A DNA stretch of 34,866 bases from JACQFV01 sp964593585 (GTDB lineage: Bacteria; Zixibacteria; MSB-5A5; WJJR01). How positions within the stretch are numbered: position 1 is the first letter of the stretch; each line of letters opens with the position of its first letter. A program made the translations under genes and the position numbers. Below are positions 7,896 through 15,849 of the stretch, piece after piece. The notes beneath the pieces are model-generated. The model saw only the letters and a list, made by a program, of their open reading frames with translations. It had not been told where the DNA came from and ran no database searches. The stretch is taken from assembly GCA_964593585.1 (NCBI GenBank), contig CAZQIZ010000026.1, positions 1-34,866 of the forward strand, in the 5' to 3' direction.

Positions 7896-9266
7896 TCAAT
7901 CCGGCGACGCGGGCATCTTTCGCGCGCGCAGCAGGATGATCCGCCGCCCCTTGAGCGTGGCGACATCGAGGCGCACGCCGGCGACTTCGATGTGGTCGCC
8001 CTTGCGGGGCAGACGGTCGATGGTGGTGGTAAACAGCCCGGCGAGGGTGTCGGCGATGTCGGTGGGCAGGTGGACGCCGTATTCCTCGTTGAAGTCGATG
8101 ATCGGCATGCCGCCGGCGGCCAGCGCGGTGCCGTCGGGCAGAAGCCGGAACTCCGCCTGCTCGTCGGCGTCGTACTCGTCGCGGATGTCGCCGACAATCT
8201 CCTCGATCACATCTTCCAGCGTGATCAACCCGGCCGTGCCGCCGAACTCGTCGAGGACCACCGCCAGGTGGCGGCGCCCCTTCTGGAACTTGGCGAGCAC
8301 CTGCGAGATCGGCATCGAATCGGGCACGAACATCACCGGACGGACCAGGTCGCGCAGGATGACCGGCGTACCCTCGGCCAGCAGGTGGATCACGTCCTTG
8401 GTGTAGATCACGCCGACGATCCGGTCGATCGTGCCGTCATACACCGGAAAGCGTGAATACCCCTCCTCGCGGATGGTCTGCAGCACATCCTCGATGGCCG
8501 CGTCGGCGGCGATGCCGACCACATCGGGACGCGGGGTCATGACCTGCCGCGCGGTGGTGTCGGAGAAGTCGAGTGCCTGGTGGATCAACTCACGCTCGAC
8601 ATCGTCGATGGTGCCGTGCAGCGAGCCCTCGACCGCCAGCATGCGGATCTCCTGATCGGAGACCGGCTGCTCGTGTTCGGAGGGATGCACACCCAGCAGG
8701 CGGGCGATGAAACGCGACACGTTGGTCAGCATCGCGACCAGCGGTTTGTTGATCGCGGCAAACCAAGTGATCGGACGCGCCGCCACCAACGCGATCCGGT
8801 CCGGACGCGCCAGCGCCAGATACTTGGGCACCAATTCGCCGAAGACCAGCGACGCGAAGGCGATGATGATCACAACCACGGCGATGGCGAGCTGCACCGC
8901 CCAGCGTTGCGCAAACTGCCAGGGCAGGGCGGCGATCCGGGGCGTGAGCGCCTCGACCACGGTCGCACCCGATACCACCGAGGCCAGCGTGCCGACCACG
9001 GTCACCCCCACCTGCACCGTGGCCAGAAACGACTCCGGCTTCTCCTTGAGCGCCTTGACCGCGCGTCCGGCCGCACCGCGGGTGCGCGCCAGCTCGTTGA
9101 CCCGCGAACGGCGCACCGCGATCAACGCCGCCTCGGCGCCTGCGAAGAAACCGTTGAGCACGATCAGCACGGCAATCAGCAGGATCTCGACGCCAATCTG
9201 GGTCAGCATAGACGGGTCACCGGGGGTAATGTCGTAAGAGACGAGGTCGCTTGCCAGCGCATTCAT
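7896..9266 (-). CDS. CNNM/CBS-domain HlyC/CorC-family membrane protein
   Basis: The 456-residue product has three family modules. An N-terminal CNNM (DUF21) membrane domain of about four helices spans residues 20-200. A pair of CBS domains spans about 220-345, starting after FSDTTARQVMTPRPDV. The C-terminal CorC/HlyC domain spans about 365-445. The signature VVLDEFGGTAGLITLEDVIE is clear. Relatives are linked to divalent cation (Mg, Co) transport, or act as hemolysin-like or stress proteins; the ion cannot be read from the sequence. A second start at Met20 (9209) would begin directly at the first helix, so the N-terminus is uncertain. It lies downstream of htpX, behind a terminator. Confidence 0.88.
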   Translation of the reverse strand: MNALASDLVSYDITPGDPSMLTQIGVEILLIAVLIVLNGFFAGAEAALIAVRRSRVNELARTRGAAGRAVKALKEKPESFLATVQVGVTVVGTLASVVSGATVVEALTPRIAALPWQFAQRWAVQLAIAVVVIIIAFASLVFGELVPKYLALARPDRIALVAARPITWFAAINKPLVAMLTNVSRFIARLLGVHPSEHEQPVSDQEIRMLAVEGSLHGTIDDVERELIHQALDFSDTTARQVMTPRPDVVGIAADAAIEDVLQTIREEGYSRFPVYDGTIDRIVGVIYTKDVIHLLAEGTPVILRDLVRPVMFVPDSMPISQVLAKFQKGRRHLAVVLDEFGGTAGLITLEDVIEEIVGDIRDEYDADEQAEFRLLPDGTALAAGGMPIIDFNEEYGVHLPTDIADTLAGLFTTTIDRLPRKGDHIEVAGVRLDVATLKGRRIILLRARKMPASPD

Positions 9267-9313
9267 GGGTCAGACATGCCCCCGGCGCTCCGGACATCCA
9301 TCCGCGCGGCACG

Positions 9314-9348
9314 CAAAAACGCAGGAGCCCATTGAGCCGGGCTCCTGC
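9314..9348 (-). terminator. Rho-independent terminator of htpX
   Basis: On the minus strand a perfect 10-bp stem (GCAGGAGCCC with GGGCTCCTGC, 9321-9330 and 9339-9348) with an 8-nt loop is followed directly by GTTTTTG. It lies 23 bp beyond the htpX stop and separates htpX from the CNNM gene. Confidence 0.8.
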
Positions 9349-9370
9349 GCTACGGACTCTTCAATGAGAA

Positions 9371-10225
9371 TTAGACCTGATACACCAACGCTTCGAGCCG
9401 CGCGATCCGTTCCTCGACCGGCGGATGGGTCGAGAACAGACTCATCATCGAGCGTCCGGAGAGCGGATTGACGATGAACATGTGCGCGGTGGCCGGGTTG
9501 GCGTCCATCGGACGGCGCTCGGCGCCGGCGTGGAGCTTGCGCAGCGCGTTGGCCAGCGAGAGCGGTTTGCCGGAAATCCGCGCGCCGGTGGCGTCGGCGG
9601 CGTACTCGCGCGTGCGCGAAATCGCCATCTGCACGAACATCGCCGCGATCGGCGCGACAATCGCCATGACCAGGAGGCCGATGATCCCGCCGCCGTTGTC
9701 ACGGTCGTCGCGTCCGCCCATCCCGCCGAAGATCGCGCCCCACTTGGCCATGCTGGCCAGCATGCCGATCGCGCCGGCGATCGTGGCGGCGATGGTCTGC
9801 GTCAGGATGTCGCGGTTTTTGATGTGCGCCAGCTCGTGCGCGGTCACGCCCTCCAGTTCATCCTCGGAGAGCATGTCGAGAATGCCTTGCGTGAAGGCGA
9901 CCACGCCGTTGGCCGGGTTGCGTCCGGTGGCAAAGGCGTTCGGCGACCCGCTCGGTATGATGTACACCTTCGGCATCGGCAACCCCGCCTGGGTCGCCAG
10001 ACGGCGCACCATCGTGTACAGACGCGGCGCGTCGGTCTCCTGCACCTCCTGCGCTCGGTACATCGACAGCACGATCTTGTGCGAGAACCAATACGAGATG
10101 AAGTTCATGATCACCGCGAATCCAAAGGCGATCACCATGCCCCCCTGGCCGCCGAGCAGATAGCCGATGCCGACAAACAGCACCGTCAGCGCGGTCAGAA
10201 GCATCAATGTCTTCATGCCATTCAC
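9371..10225 (-). CDS. htpX: Zinc metalloprotease HtpX
   Basis: HtpX is an inner-membrane M48 protease that degrades damaged membrane proteins. The 284-residue product has two N-terminal helices (about residues 5-50), then the zinc motif HELAH in VTAHELAHIKNRDI, then a second hydrophobic region and the third zinc ligand glutamate in TREYAADATGA. The usual C-terminal block FSTHPPVEERIARLEAL is present. The frame stays open to 10336, but AGGAGG (10235-10240) lies 9 bp before a GTG at 10225. That start gives MNGMKTLML, typical of the family, and a normal length. The ATG at 10231 is only 3 bp from the ribosome site. No clear heat-shock promoter was seen. Confidence 0.93.
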   Translation of the reverse strand: MNGMKTLMLLTALTVLFVGIGYLLGGQGGMVIAFGFAVIMNFISYWFSHKIVLSMYRAQEVQETDAPRLYTMVRRLATQAGLPMPKVYIIPSGSPNAFATGRNPANGVVAFTQGILDMLSEDELEGVTAHELAHIKNRDILTQTIAATIAGAIGMLASMAKWGAIFGGMGGRDDRDNGGGIIGLLVMAIVAPIAAMFVQMAISRTREYAADATGARISGKPLSLANALRKLHAGAERRPMDANPATAHMFIVNPLSGRSMMSLFSTHPPVEERIARLEALVYQV

Positions 10226-10234
10226 TGCCATCAT

Positions 10235-10240
10235 CCTCCT
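10235..10240 (-). promoter_or_regulatory. Shine-Dalgarno site that decides the htpX start
   Basis: The minus strand reads AGGAGG immediately before two overlapping in-frame ATG codons (10234 and 10231). These are too close for normal initiation. The GTG at 10225 is 9 bp away and gives the conserved N-terminus. Confidence 0.6.
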
Positions 10241-10405
10241 GTTGTGTCCGGCGTAGCCCGTAACGGATATGGCGCTCCGCGGTTTCCGCCGGCCAATCTC
10301 CTGTCCCGAACCAACCGCCGCCCTGTCGGCGGACACGTCTTCCTGATGGGTGATGTCTCATGGTTCGGTTCTCAGAATGATACGCAATCCGTCGCGTGGA
10401 GTTGA

Positions 10406-10434
10406 CGAAATCGGAAAGCACCATTCCGATTTCG
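10406..10434. repeat. 11-bp perfect inverted repeat upstream of the MEMO-AMMECR1 gene
   Basis: CGAAATCGGAA (10406-10416) and TTCCGATTTCG (10424-10434) form a perfect 11-bp inverted repeat around a 7-nt loop. It lies in the 341-bp gap between the divergent htpX and MEMO-AMMECR1 genes. No T-run follows on either strand, so an intrinsic terminator is unlikely. A TTGACG at 10403-10408 overlaps the left arm. It could be an operator or a leader hairpin. TATATT at 10530-10535 is a possible -10 without a good -35. Nothing else was found in 10241-10566. Confidence 0.55.
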
Positions 10435-10566
10435 CCGCCGAGCGCAAGACATTGTCGATCAGAGACTTGCGGCAACACGGCTACCAACGGCCTCATCCGG
10501 CGGCGTTCGCTTTGGCGGCATTCTCTGCGTATATTCTCTGCCCGGTTTACTGAAGAAGGCAGGATC

Positions 10567-12054
10567 ATGCGAGTTGTATCCGATCCAAAACGTGTGCGCA
10601 ACTTCCGGGTGGCCGGCGAGGGTGGCTTTTATCCCGACAACCCGGTGATTCTGACACAGAAGATCGCCCGCTATTTCAGCGAGGCCAAACGCGAGACTTT
10701 CCCCGGCCCGATTGCCGCCCTGGTCTGCCCGCATGCGGGGTATGATTACTCCGGCGCGATCGCCGCCGTTGGCTACAAGCAACTGCAGGGACTGTCATAC
10801 AGCACCGTGGTGGTGATCTCGCCGTCGCACCGCGCCTTCTTCCGCGGCTGTTCGGTCTATTCCGGCGGCGCCTACCGCACGCCGCTGGGAGAGATTCCCC
10901 TCGATCTGGAGTTCTGCGCCCGGTTGACCGAGACCGATCCGTTGGTCGCGCTTTCCGACATTGGTCACGAGGCGGTCGGGGGCGGATATGAGCATGCGCT
11001 AGAAGTGCATCTGCCGTTCCTGCAGGTGGTCCTCGGGCAATTCTCGCTGGTTCCCATCGTCATGGGCGATCAGGAGTATCAGACCGCGAAGCGCCTCGGC
11101 GAATTAATCGGCGCGCACGCGAAATTGGGCAAGACTCTCGTGGTCGCCTCCTCCGATCTGGCGCATGGGCACGATTACGTGACCACGCGCCGTCTGGACG
11201 CCACCGCCGCCGACGGGATCCGTGCCTTCGCGCCGGACAAGTTCTATGACCTCTTTGCCGATGGCGCCTGCGAGGCCTGCGGCGGCGGGCCGATTGTCGC
11301 GGCGATGATCGCCGCGCGCGCCATGGGCGCCGACAGCGCCAGGGTGCTGGCGCAGACCAATTCGGGGGATGTCACCGGCGAGAAACGCGGCTACATCGTC
11401 GGCTACCTCTCGGCGGTCTTCTACCAGGGCGACGGCGGGTCGGGGCGGGAGTATGTCTTGTCAGAAAGTGAGCCGGAGGTGCACGACATCACCGATCATC
11501 GCACCATCGACGCCGATCAGACCTTAAGCGCCGGCGAGCGCGAACTCTTGCGCAACACCGCGCGGCGATCGTTGGCGCACGCGGTCAAGGGCGCGCACAT
11601 GACCTGCCCGGAGGCCGCCACGCCCCGTCTGCGCGAAAAACGCGGCGTCTTTGTCACGCTCAAGCGGCGCGGCGAATTGCGCGGCTGCGTCGGCTATGTC
11701 CGTCCCTTCAAGCCGCTCATCGAAGCGGTCTGGGAGATGGCCGAGTCGGCGGCGCTGCGCGACGGGCGCTTCATTCCGGTCGAGCCCAGGGAAGTCGACG
11801 AGCTCGAAATCGAGATCACCGTCCTCTCGCCCCTGAAACGTATAACCGATCCCAACCTCGTGCTGGTGGGACGGCACGGCCTTCTGGTCTCGCGCGGGCA
11901 TCTCTCCGGTGTGCTCCTGCCGCAGGTGCCGGTCGAGCACGACTGGGATCGCGAGACATTCCTCGCGGAGACCTGCATCAAGGCCGGGCTGGATCCCGAT
12001 GCCTGGCGCGATCCGGCCACCACGCTTGAGGTCTTCTCGGCCGAAATCTTCTAG
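10567..12054 (+). CDS. MEMO1-AMMECR1 fusion (AmmeMemoRadiSam system proteins B and A)
   Basis: The 495-residue product joins two domains. The MEMO domain (about residues 1-275) shows CPHAGYDYSG, VVISPSHRAFFRG, YEHALEVHLPFLQ and SSDLAHGHDY, which carry the family's conserved histidines and aspartates. The AMMECR1 domain (about 295-490) shows KRRGELRGCVGYVRP and DELEIEITVLSP. In AmmeMemoRadiSam families the two domains occur with a radical SAM enzyme, which is not encoded here. The biochemical role is unknown. I chose the ATG at 10567 because GAAGG (10555-10559) precedes it at 7 bp and the MEMO fold begins at once. The open frame upstream to 10396 has no family similarity. The GTG of the next gene follows 6 bp later. 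Confidence 0.9.
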   Translation: MRVVSDPKRVRNFRVAGEGGFYPDNPVILTQKIARYFSEAKRETFPGPIAALVCPHAGYDYSGAIAAVGYKQLQGLSYSTVVVISPSHRAFFRGCSVYSGGAYRTPLGEIPLDLEFCARLTETDPLVALSDIGHEAVGGGYEHALEVHLPFLQVVLGQFSLVPIVMGDQEYQTAKRLGELIGAHAKLGKTLVVASSDLAHGHDYVTTRRLDATAADGIRAFAPDKFYDLFADGACEACGGGPIVAAMIAARAMGADSARVLAQTNSGDVTGEKRGYIVGYLSAVFYQGDGGSGREYVLSESEPEVHDITDHRTIDADQTLSAGERELLRNTARRSLAHAVKGAHMTCPEAATPRLREKRGVFVTLKRRGELRGCVGYVRPFKPLIEAVWEMAESAALRDGRFIPVEPREVDELEIEITVLSPLKRITDPNLVLVGRHGLLVSRGHLSGVLLPQVPVEHDWDRETFLAETCIKAGLDPDAWRDPATTLEVFSAEIF

Positions 12055-12060
12055 GGCCCT

Positions 12061-12684
12061 GTGAATCTGGAGACGATTCTCTACCGGCATGTGCTCGGCT
12101 TGGTCCCCAATCCGGAAACCTGGCCGCCGCCGCCTGATGTCTCCTCGCTCCCGCTCCCTTCCGGCCGGGAGCGCACTGACGAGACCTTGCATGGCTGGAC
12201 GATGTCGCCGGAGTTTGCACCCGGCTGGCTCCAGCGACGCACCGCGATCGGCGCGCAGGCCTATCGCTTCACGACCAACGGCGAGTACGACTGCGGTTGG
12301 CGGTTATGTGATCTGGCAACGCGGTTCCTCGCAATCAATCTATCGGAGAAATGCGATCTGGTGATTCCGGTTCCGCCGCCGCCGATTTTCACGCCGGTGG
12401 AGCCGATTGAATGGCTGGGACAGCGATTGGCGAAGTCGCTGGCGGCGACCTTTCGCCCCGACCTCATTGCGTTGTCGGCGCCGTTGGCCGATCACGCCGA
12501 CCGGTTGCGCCATCCCCCTTTGCCGTGGGGAGATCTGTTCCGGCTGACCCGTCCCGAATCGGTTTTCAACCGGCGGGTGCTTCTGATCGACTGGCGCTGG
12601 GAGCGGGGACGGTCGCTGAAAGCCATCCAGAAGTTATTGCGCCATGCCGGGGCCGAGGTGGTATGCTTCAGTTGGCTGGAGTGA
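12061..12684 (+). CDS. Degenerate ComF-type phosphoribosyltransferase-like protein
   Basis: The 207-residue product starts with GTG. Its C-terminal half looks like the PRTase fold of ComF proteins: DLVIPVPPPP near residue 101, a helix-rich middle, and NRRVLLIDWRWERGRSLKAIQ near 169-189, where PRTases have the PRPP loop VDDV-x-TTG-x-T. The two acidic residues and the TTG are replaced (IDWRWERG), so PRPP binding is doubtful. The N-terminal 90 residues have no cysteine cluster of the ComF zinc type. It sits 6 bp after the MEMO gene and 4 bp before dprA, so the three are probably co-transcribed. The function is unknown; a structural or regulatory partner of DprA is one possibility. Confidence 0.6.
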   Translation: MNLETILYRHVLGLVPNPETWPPPPDVSSLPLPSGRERTDETLHGWTMSPEFAPGWLQRRTAIGAQAYRFTTNGEYDCGWRLCDLATRFLAINLSEKCDLVIPVPPPPIFTPVEPIEWLGQRLAKSLAATFRPDLIALSAPLADHADRLRHPPLPWGDLFRLTRPESVFNRRVLLIDWRWERGRSLKAIQKLLRHAGAEVVCFSWLE

Positions 12685-12688
12685 TCCG

Positions 12689-13567
12689 ATGTCGACCGTC
12701 ACGCGCGACTTGTCCATCCTCTACGCCCTCACCACCGAGGCCCGTCTCGGCGCCAAGGCCGTGGCGGCATTGATCGCGCATTTCGGCGAGCCCGAGGCGA
12801 TCTGGGAGGCGGGGACGGCGCAAATCGCCGAAGTCGCCCATGTCGCCGACGAGGACCTCGAGCGTATCGAGGGCGCGCGCAACCTGACCGACGCCCTGAG
12901 CGAAGATCTCGAACTGATGATCCAGCAGGGGACGCGTCCGATTCCGATCACCAGCGCCGACTACCCGCACCGTCTGCTCAACCTCGATGACCCGCCGACC
13001 ATCCTCTATGTGCGCGGGGAACTGCCCGCGGCCGACACGCGCTGTGTCGCGGTGGTCGGCACGCATCAGGCCGACAACGAGGGCATCGCCGACGCGGTCG
13101 CCTGGGGCAAGGGGCTGGCCGAACGCGGCGTGACGGTCATCTCGGGGCTGGCGCGCGGCATCGACGGCGGCGCGCACACCGGCGCGCTGGCCGGCGGCGG
13201 CAAGACCTGCGCCGTGCTCGGCGCCGGCTTCGACAACATCTACCCGCCCGAGCATCGCGGCCTCGCCGAATCGATCGAGCAATCCGGCGCGCTCATCGCC
13301 GAATATTCGCCGCGCACCCCGCTCACCAAACCGCGCCTGGTCTTCCGCAACCGGCTGATCGTTGCGCTCTCCGATGCGATGATCGTCGTGCGCCTGCATG
13401 TCGACACCCGCGGCTCGATGGAGGCGATCCGTCGCGCCCGTGACCTGGCCGTGCCCACCTTCCTGGTCGCCGTCGATACCGAGAAGCCGTCGCTGGATGC
13501 GGTCGCCGAGGGGGCCATCCCGATTCCCCGCGCGCCGGACTTCGATCTGGTGCTCAATTATCTCTGA
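12689..13567 (+). CDS. Divergent DprA/Smf-family DNA-processing protein
   Basis: DprA proteins bind single-stranded DNA and load RecA during transformation. The 292-residue product has a helix-hairpin-helix-like N-terminus (LGAKAVAALIAHFGEPEAIW, about residues 20-39) and a Rossmann-like DprA core: VAVVGTHQ (about 117), ISGLARGIDGGAH (about 151), GAGFDNIYPPEHRGL (about 176), GALIAEYSP and VFRNRLIVALSDAMIVVR. The usual serine-glycine and threonine-alanine motif near the end is altered to DTRGSMEAI, and there is no C-terminal winged helix. The ATG at 12689 is 4 bp after the preceding stop. Its stop faces the convergent gene with only 6 bp between. A role in natural uptake or in another DNA-sensing job cannot be separated here. 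Confidence 0.8.
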   Translation: MSTVTRDLSILYALTTEARLGAKAVAALIAHFGEPEAIWEAGTAQIAEVAHVADEDLERIEGARNLTDALSEDLELMIQQGTRPIPITSADYPHRLLNLDDPPTILYVRGELPAADTRCVAVVGTHQADNEGIADAVAWGKGLAERGVTVISGLARGIDGGAHTGALAGGGKTCAVLGAGFDNIYPPEHRGLAESIEQSGALIAEYSPRTPLTKPRLVFRNRLIVALSDAMIVVRLHVDTRGSMEAIRRARDLAVPTFLVAVDTEKPSLDAVAEGAIPIPRAPDFDLVLNYL

Positions 13568-13573
13568 ATTGAA

Positions 13574-15619
13574 TCAACGCGGGCATTGATTGCCCGCCGC
13601 GCAGGGATCGCAAGGCGGCGGTCCGCCGCGGAAGGCGGCGTTGACGATTACGACCACATCCAGGACGCTGACCACGCAATCGCAGGTGTGGTCCAGGCGG
13701 CTGGTGTGCGGGCAGCATTCGACGTCGGCGACATCGGTCCCGCCGCGAAACGCCACATTCACCGTCATCACCACATCAACCACCGACGGCACACCATCGC
13801 CGTTGGCATCGCCATGGGTTTCGCAGAGACAGCTCTCGGGCTGCCGTCGGTAGAAATTGATCCCGCCGTCTTCCTCGCCGACGAATGCGTCGCGCAAGAG
13901 GTCGCCGTCGATGTCGGCAAAGACCACCCGCAGCCGGTAACCGTCATCGTCCCACGGCAACGTGTCGGTCTGCGCCGCCAGCGTCAGCGAATCAGGGAAT
14001 GTCGCCGTCGGCGCGGTGTTGCGATACAGGACCGTGCCAAACGACCGCCCACCGACCAGCAGGTCTTTGGACCCGTCGCAGTCCCAATCGTAGACCACCG
14101 GCAGCGTGATGTCGCGCGGCTGGCGCTTGATCAGACGGTTGGTGACCAGCGATAGCGCCGGAGATCCCGGTGACCCGACATTTTCGTAGAGCAGGACATT
14201 CGCCGAGCCGTTGAAGTCCCACTCGCCGACCACCAGATCGGTCAGGCCATCGCTATCCCAATCCACCGGACAGACCGACGCCTGCAAATCGACCTGGATG
14301 CCCCCGAGTTGGCCGGTGACTTTCACAGGGGCGAAGTTGGCCGGCCCGCCATCGTTGCGCCAGTATTCGATCGTGCCGGCCTCGTTGCCGATCAGCAGAT
14401 CGAGGTCACCGTCGTTGTCCCAATCGACCAGCGCCGGTGCCGCGGTCAGGCCGACATCGATGCCTTTGTAGAAATGGCTGGAAAGCAGGAAACTGGGGCT
14501 GCCAGTTGAGCCGATATTCTCAAAGTGCGACAGACGTCCATCGCCGCGTCCGATCAACAGATCGAGGTCGCTGTCGCCGTCCAGGTCTCCCGCCGCCGGA
14601 ATGGCGTAACTGCCGACATCGATGTTGTCGATCAGGTTGGAATCTTCGACGGCATAGACCGGCAACGCCGGCGTCCCGGTGTTGCGCAGAAGCAAGAGAT
14701 TGTTGAGGTCGTTGCCGTTGGCGGCGCCGACCAGCATATCCAGGTCGCCATCATCGTCCAGATCGGCAAACGCCGTGTGGTTGAGCCCGAAAGTGTTGAC
14801 CGGCAGATACGCTTCGCTCTGCTCGGTCAGGTCGGAGACCGATGCGGTCCCCAGATTGGCGAACAGGTAGGCGTTGTTGTTGTTGATGTCGCCCCAGAAC
14901 AAATCCTGATCCCCGTCGGTGTCGTAGTCGGCGAAGGTGATTGTCGAAAAGCCATGCTGCGGCTCGGTCACCGACTGCGCCAGTGCGCCGGGGAAGGCGT
15001 AGACGCTGTCGTAGAAGAACGACCCCATGACATACACCGGATCGGTCGAGTCGCCGTCGTTGCGGTACTGCCATAACTCGCCCGTCACCGAACCGAGGAA
15101 GAAATCGTAGTCGTTGTCGTTGTCGAGATCGGCGAAGTCGCCGGTGTTGTTCAATCCGGTCTCGAAGTCGCCAAACATGTCTTTAACGAGTTCGAGAACA
15201 ATGTTGCCGCCGCTGGACAAATTCTGGTAGTAGGCGGTCATCCCGTTGCCGGCGTCGCAGAACAAATCGAGATCGCCATCGGCGTCGATGTCGCAGAAGC
15301 GGTGCCAGGTGCGGGTGTTGACTCCGCCGATCCGTTCGGTCACCGGTGTCCAGACAGGAACGACCACGGTCCCCGTGTTGCGCAGGTAGGCGACCTTGCC
15401 ACGGGTCTCGCCGAGCATCAGGTCGGTACGTCCATCACCGTCGAAATCCACCAGCGACGGTTTCGGGCTGTTGACCCCGCCCCAGAAGGGCAGCGCCATG
15501 GTATCCCCGCCGACCACCACCGGCCAAGGGGCATATTCCTTCACAAACCCCGCCCCGGATACCGGGATCGGGCGCAGGATTAGCAGCAAGGCAATGAAAG
15601 CAAGGAATCGTTGTCGCAT
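13574..15619 (-). CDS. Secreted FG-GAP/VCBS-repeat protein with dockerin-like C-terminus
   Basis: The 681-residue product begins with a signal peptide (MRQRFLAFIALLLILRP, likely cleaved near VSGAG). About ten FG-GAP/VCBS-type repeats follow with D-x-D-x-D-G-x-x-D-L cores, for example VDFDGDGRTDLMLG, ADYDTDGDQDLFWG and VDWDNDGDLDLLIG. Such repeats bind calcium and form a beta-propeller. The last 85 residues hold two dockerin-like segments (GDANGDGVPSVVDVVMTVN and DHTCDCVVSVLDVVVIVN) with cysteines. It is probably exported or surface-bound; the ligand is unknown. The frame is open to 15835, but a promoter at 15649-15676 lies inside that extension and the signal peptide starts at 15619. No strong ribosome site is visible. 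Confidence 0.85.
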   Translation of the reverse strand: MRQRFLAFIALLLILRPIPVSGAGFVKEYAPWPVVVGGDTMALPFWGGVNSPKPSLVDFDGDGRTDLMLGETRGKVAYLRNTGTVVVPVWTPVTERIGGVNTRTWHRFCDIDADGDLDLFCDAGNGMTAYYQNLSSGGNIVLELVKDMFGDFETGLNNTGDFADLDNDNDYDFFLGSVTGELWQYRNDGDSTDPVYVMGSFFYDSVYAFPGALAQSVTEPQHGFSTITFADYDTDGDQDLFWGDINNNNAYLFANLGTASVSDLTEQSEAYLPVNTFGLNHTAFADLDDDGDLDMLVGAANGNDLNNLLLLRNTGTPALPVYAVEDSNLIDNIDVGSYAIPAAGDLDGDSDLDLLIGRGDGRLSHFENIGSTGSPSFLLSSHFYKGIDVGLTAAPALVDWDNDGDLDLLIGNEAGTIEYWRNDGGPANFAPVKVTGQLGGIQVDLQASVCPVDWDSDGLTDLVVGEWDFNGSANVLLYENVGSPGSPALSLVTNRLIKRQPRDITLPVVYDWDCDGSKDLLVGGRSFGTVLYRNTAPTATFPDSLTLAAQTDTLPWDDDGYRLRVVFADIDGDLLRDAFVGEEDGGINFYRRQPESCLCETHGDANGDGVPSVVDVVMTVNVAFRGGTDVADVECCPHTSRLDHTCDCVVSVLDVVVIVNAAFRGGPPPCDPCAAGNQCPR

Positions 15620-15648
15620 GAGCAACCGCGCGGCGGGTACGCCCGGGT

Positions 15649-15676
15649 AATCTAACACTTTACTCCCGTATGTCAA
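15649..15676 (-). promoter_or_regulatory. Sigma70 promoter of the FG-GAP gene
   Basis: On the minus strand TTGACA (15671-15676) is followed after 16 bp by TAGATT (15649-15654). The start point would be near 15641, giving a leader of about 22 nt before the ATG at 15619. This supports the shorter start. Confidence 0.6.
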
Positions 15677-15849
15677 TGTGCCCCATATCGACCCGGTCTT
15701 CCCTTTCCGGTAGTATCGGCGGCGCGCCCCGACCTTCCAGCATGTTGGCGAAGCAAGAAACTTTCCCGCATTCAGCGCTTTTGACACACAAAAAGAGTCA
15801 TCCTCGTGTTTTGAGACAGTAATTTGGTGGAACACTGGACGGAGAGGCC

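Noticed and set aside
15781..15809. TTGACA upstream of the bd-like oxidase gene as a promoter
   Set aside because: The best -10 at 17 bp is TCGTGT, too poor to support a call.
15620..15835. N-terminal extension of the FG-GAP protein
   Set aside because: A signal peptide starts at 15619 and a good promoter lies within the extension.
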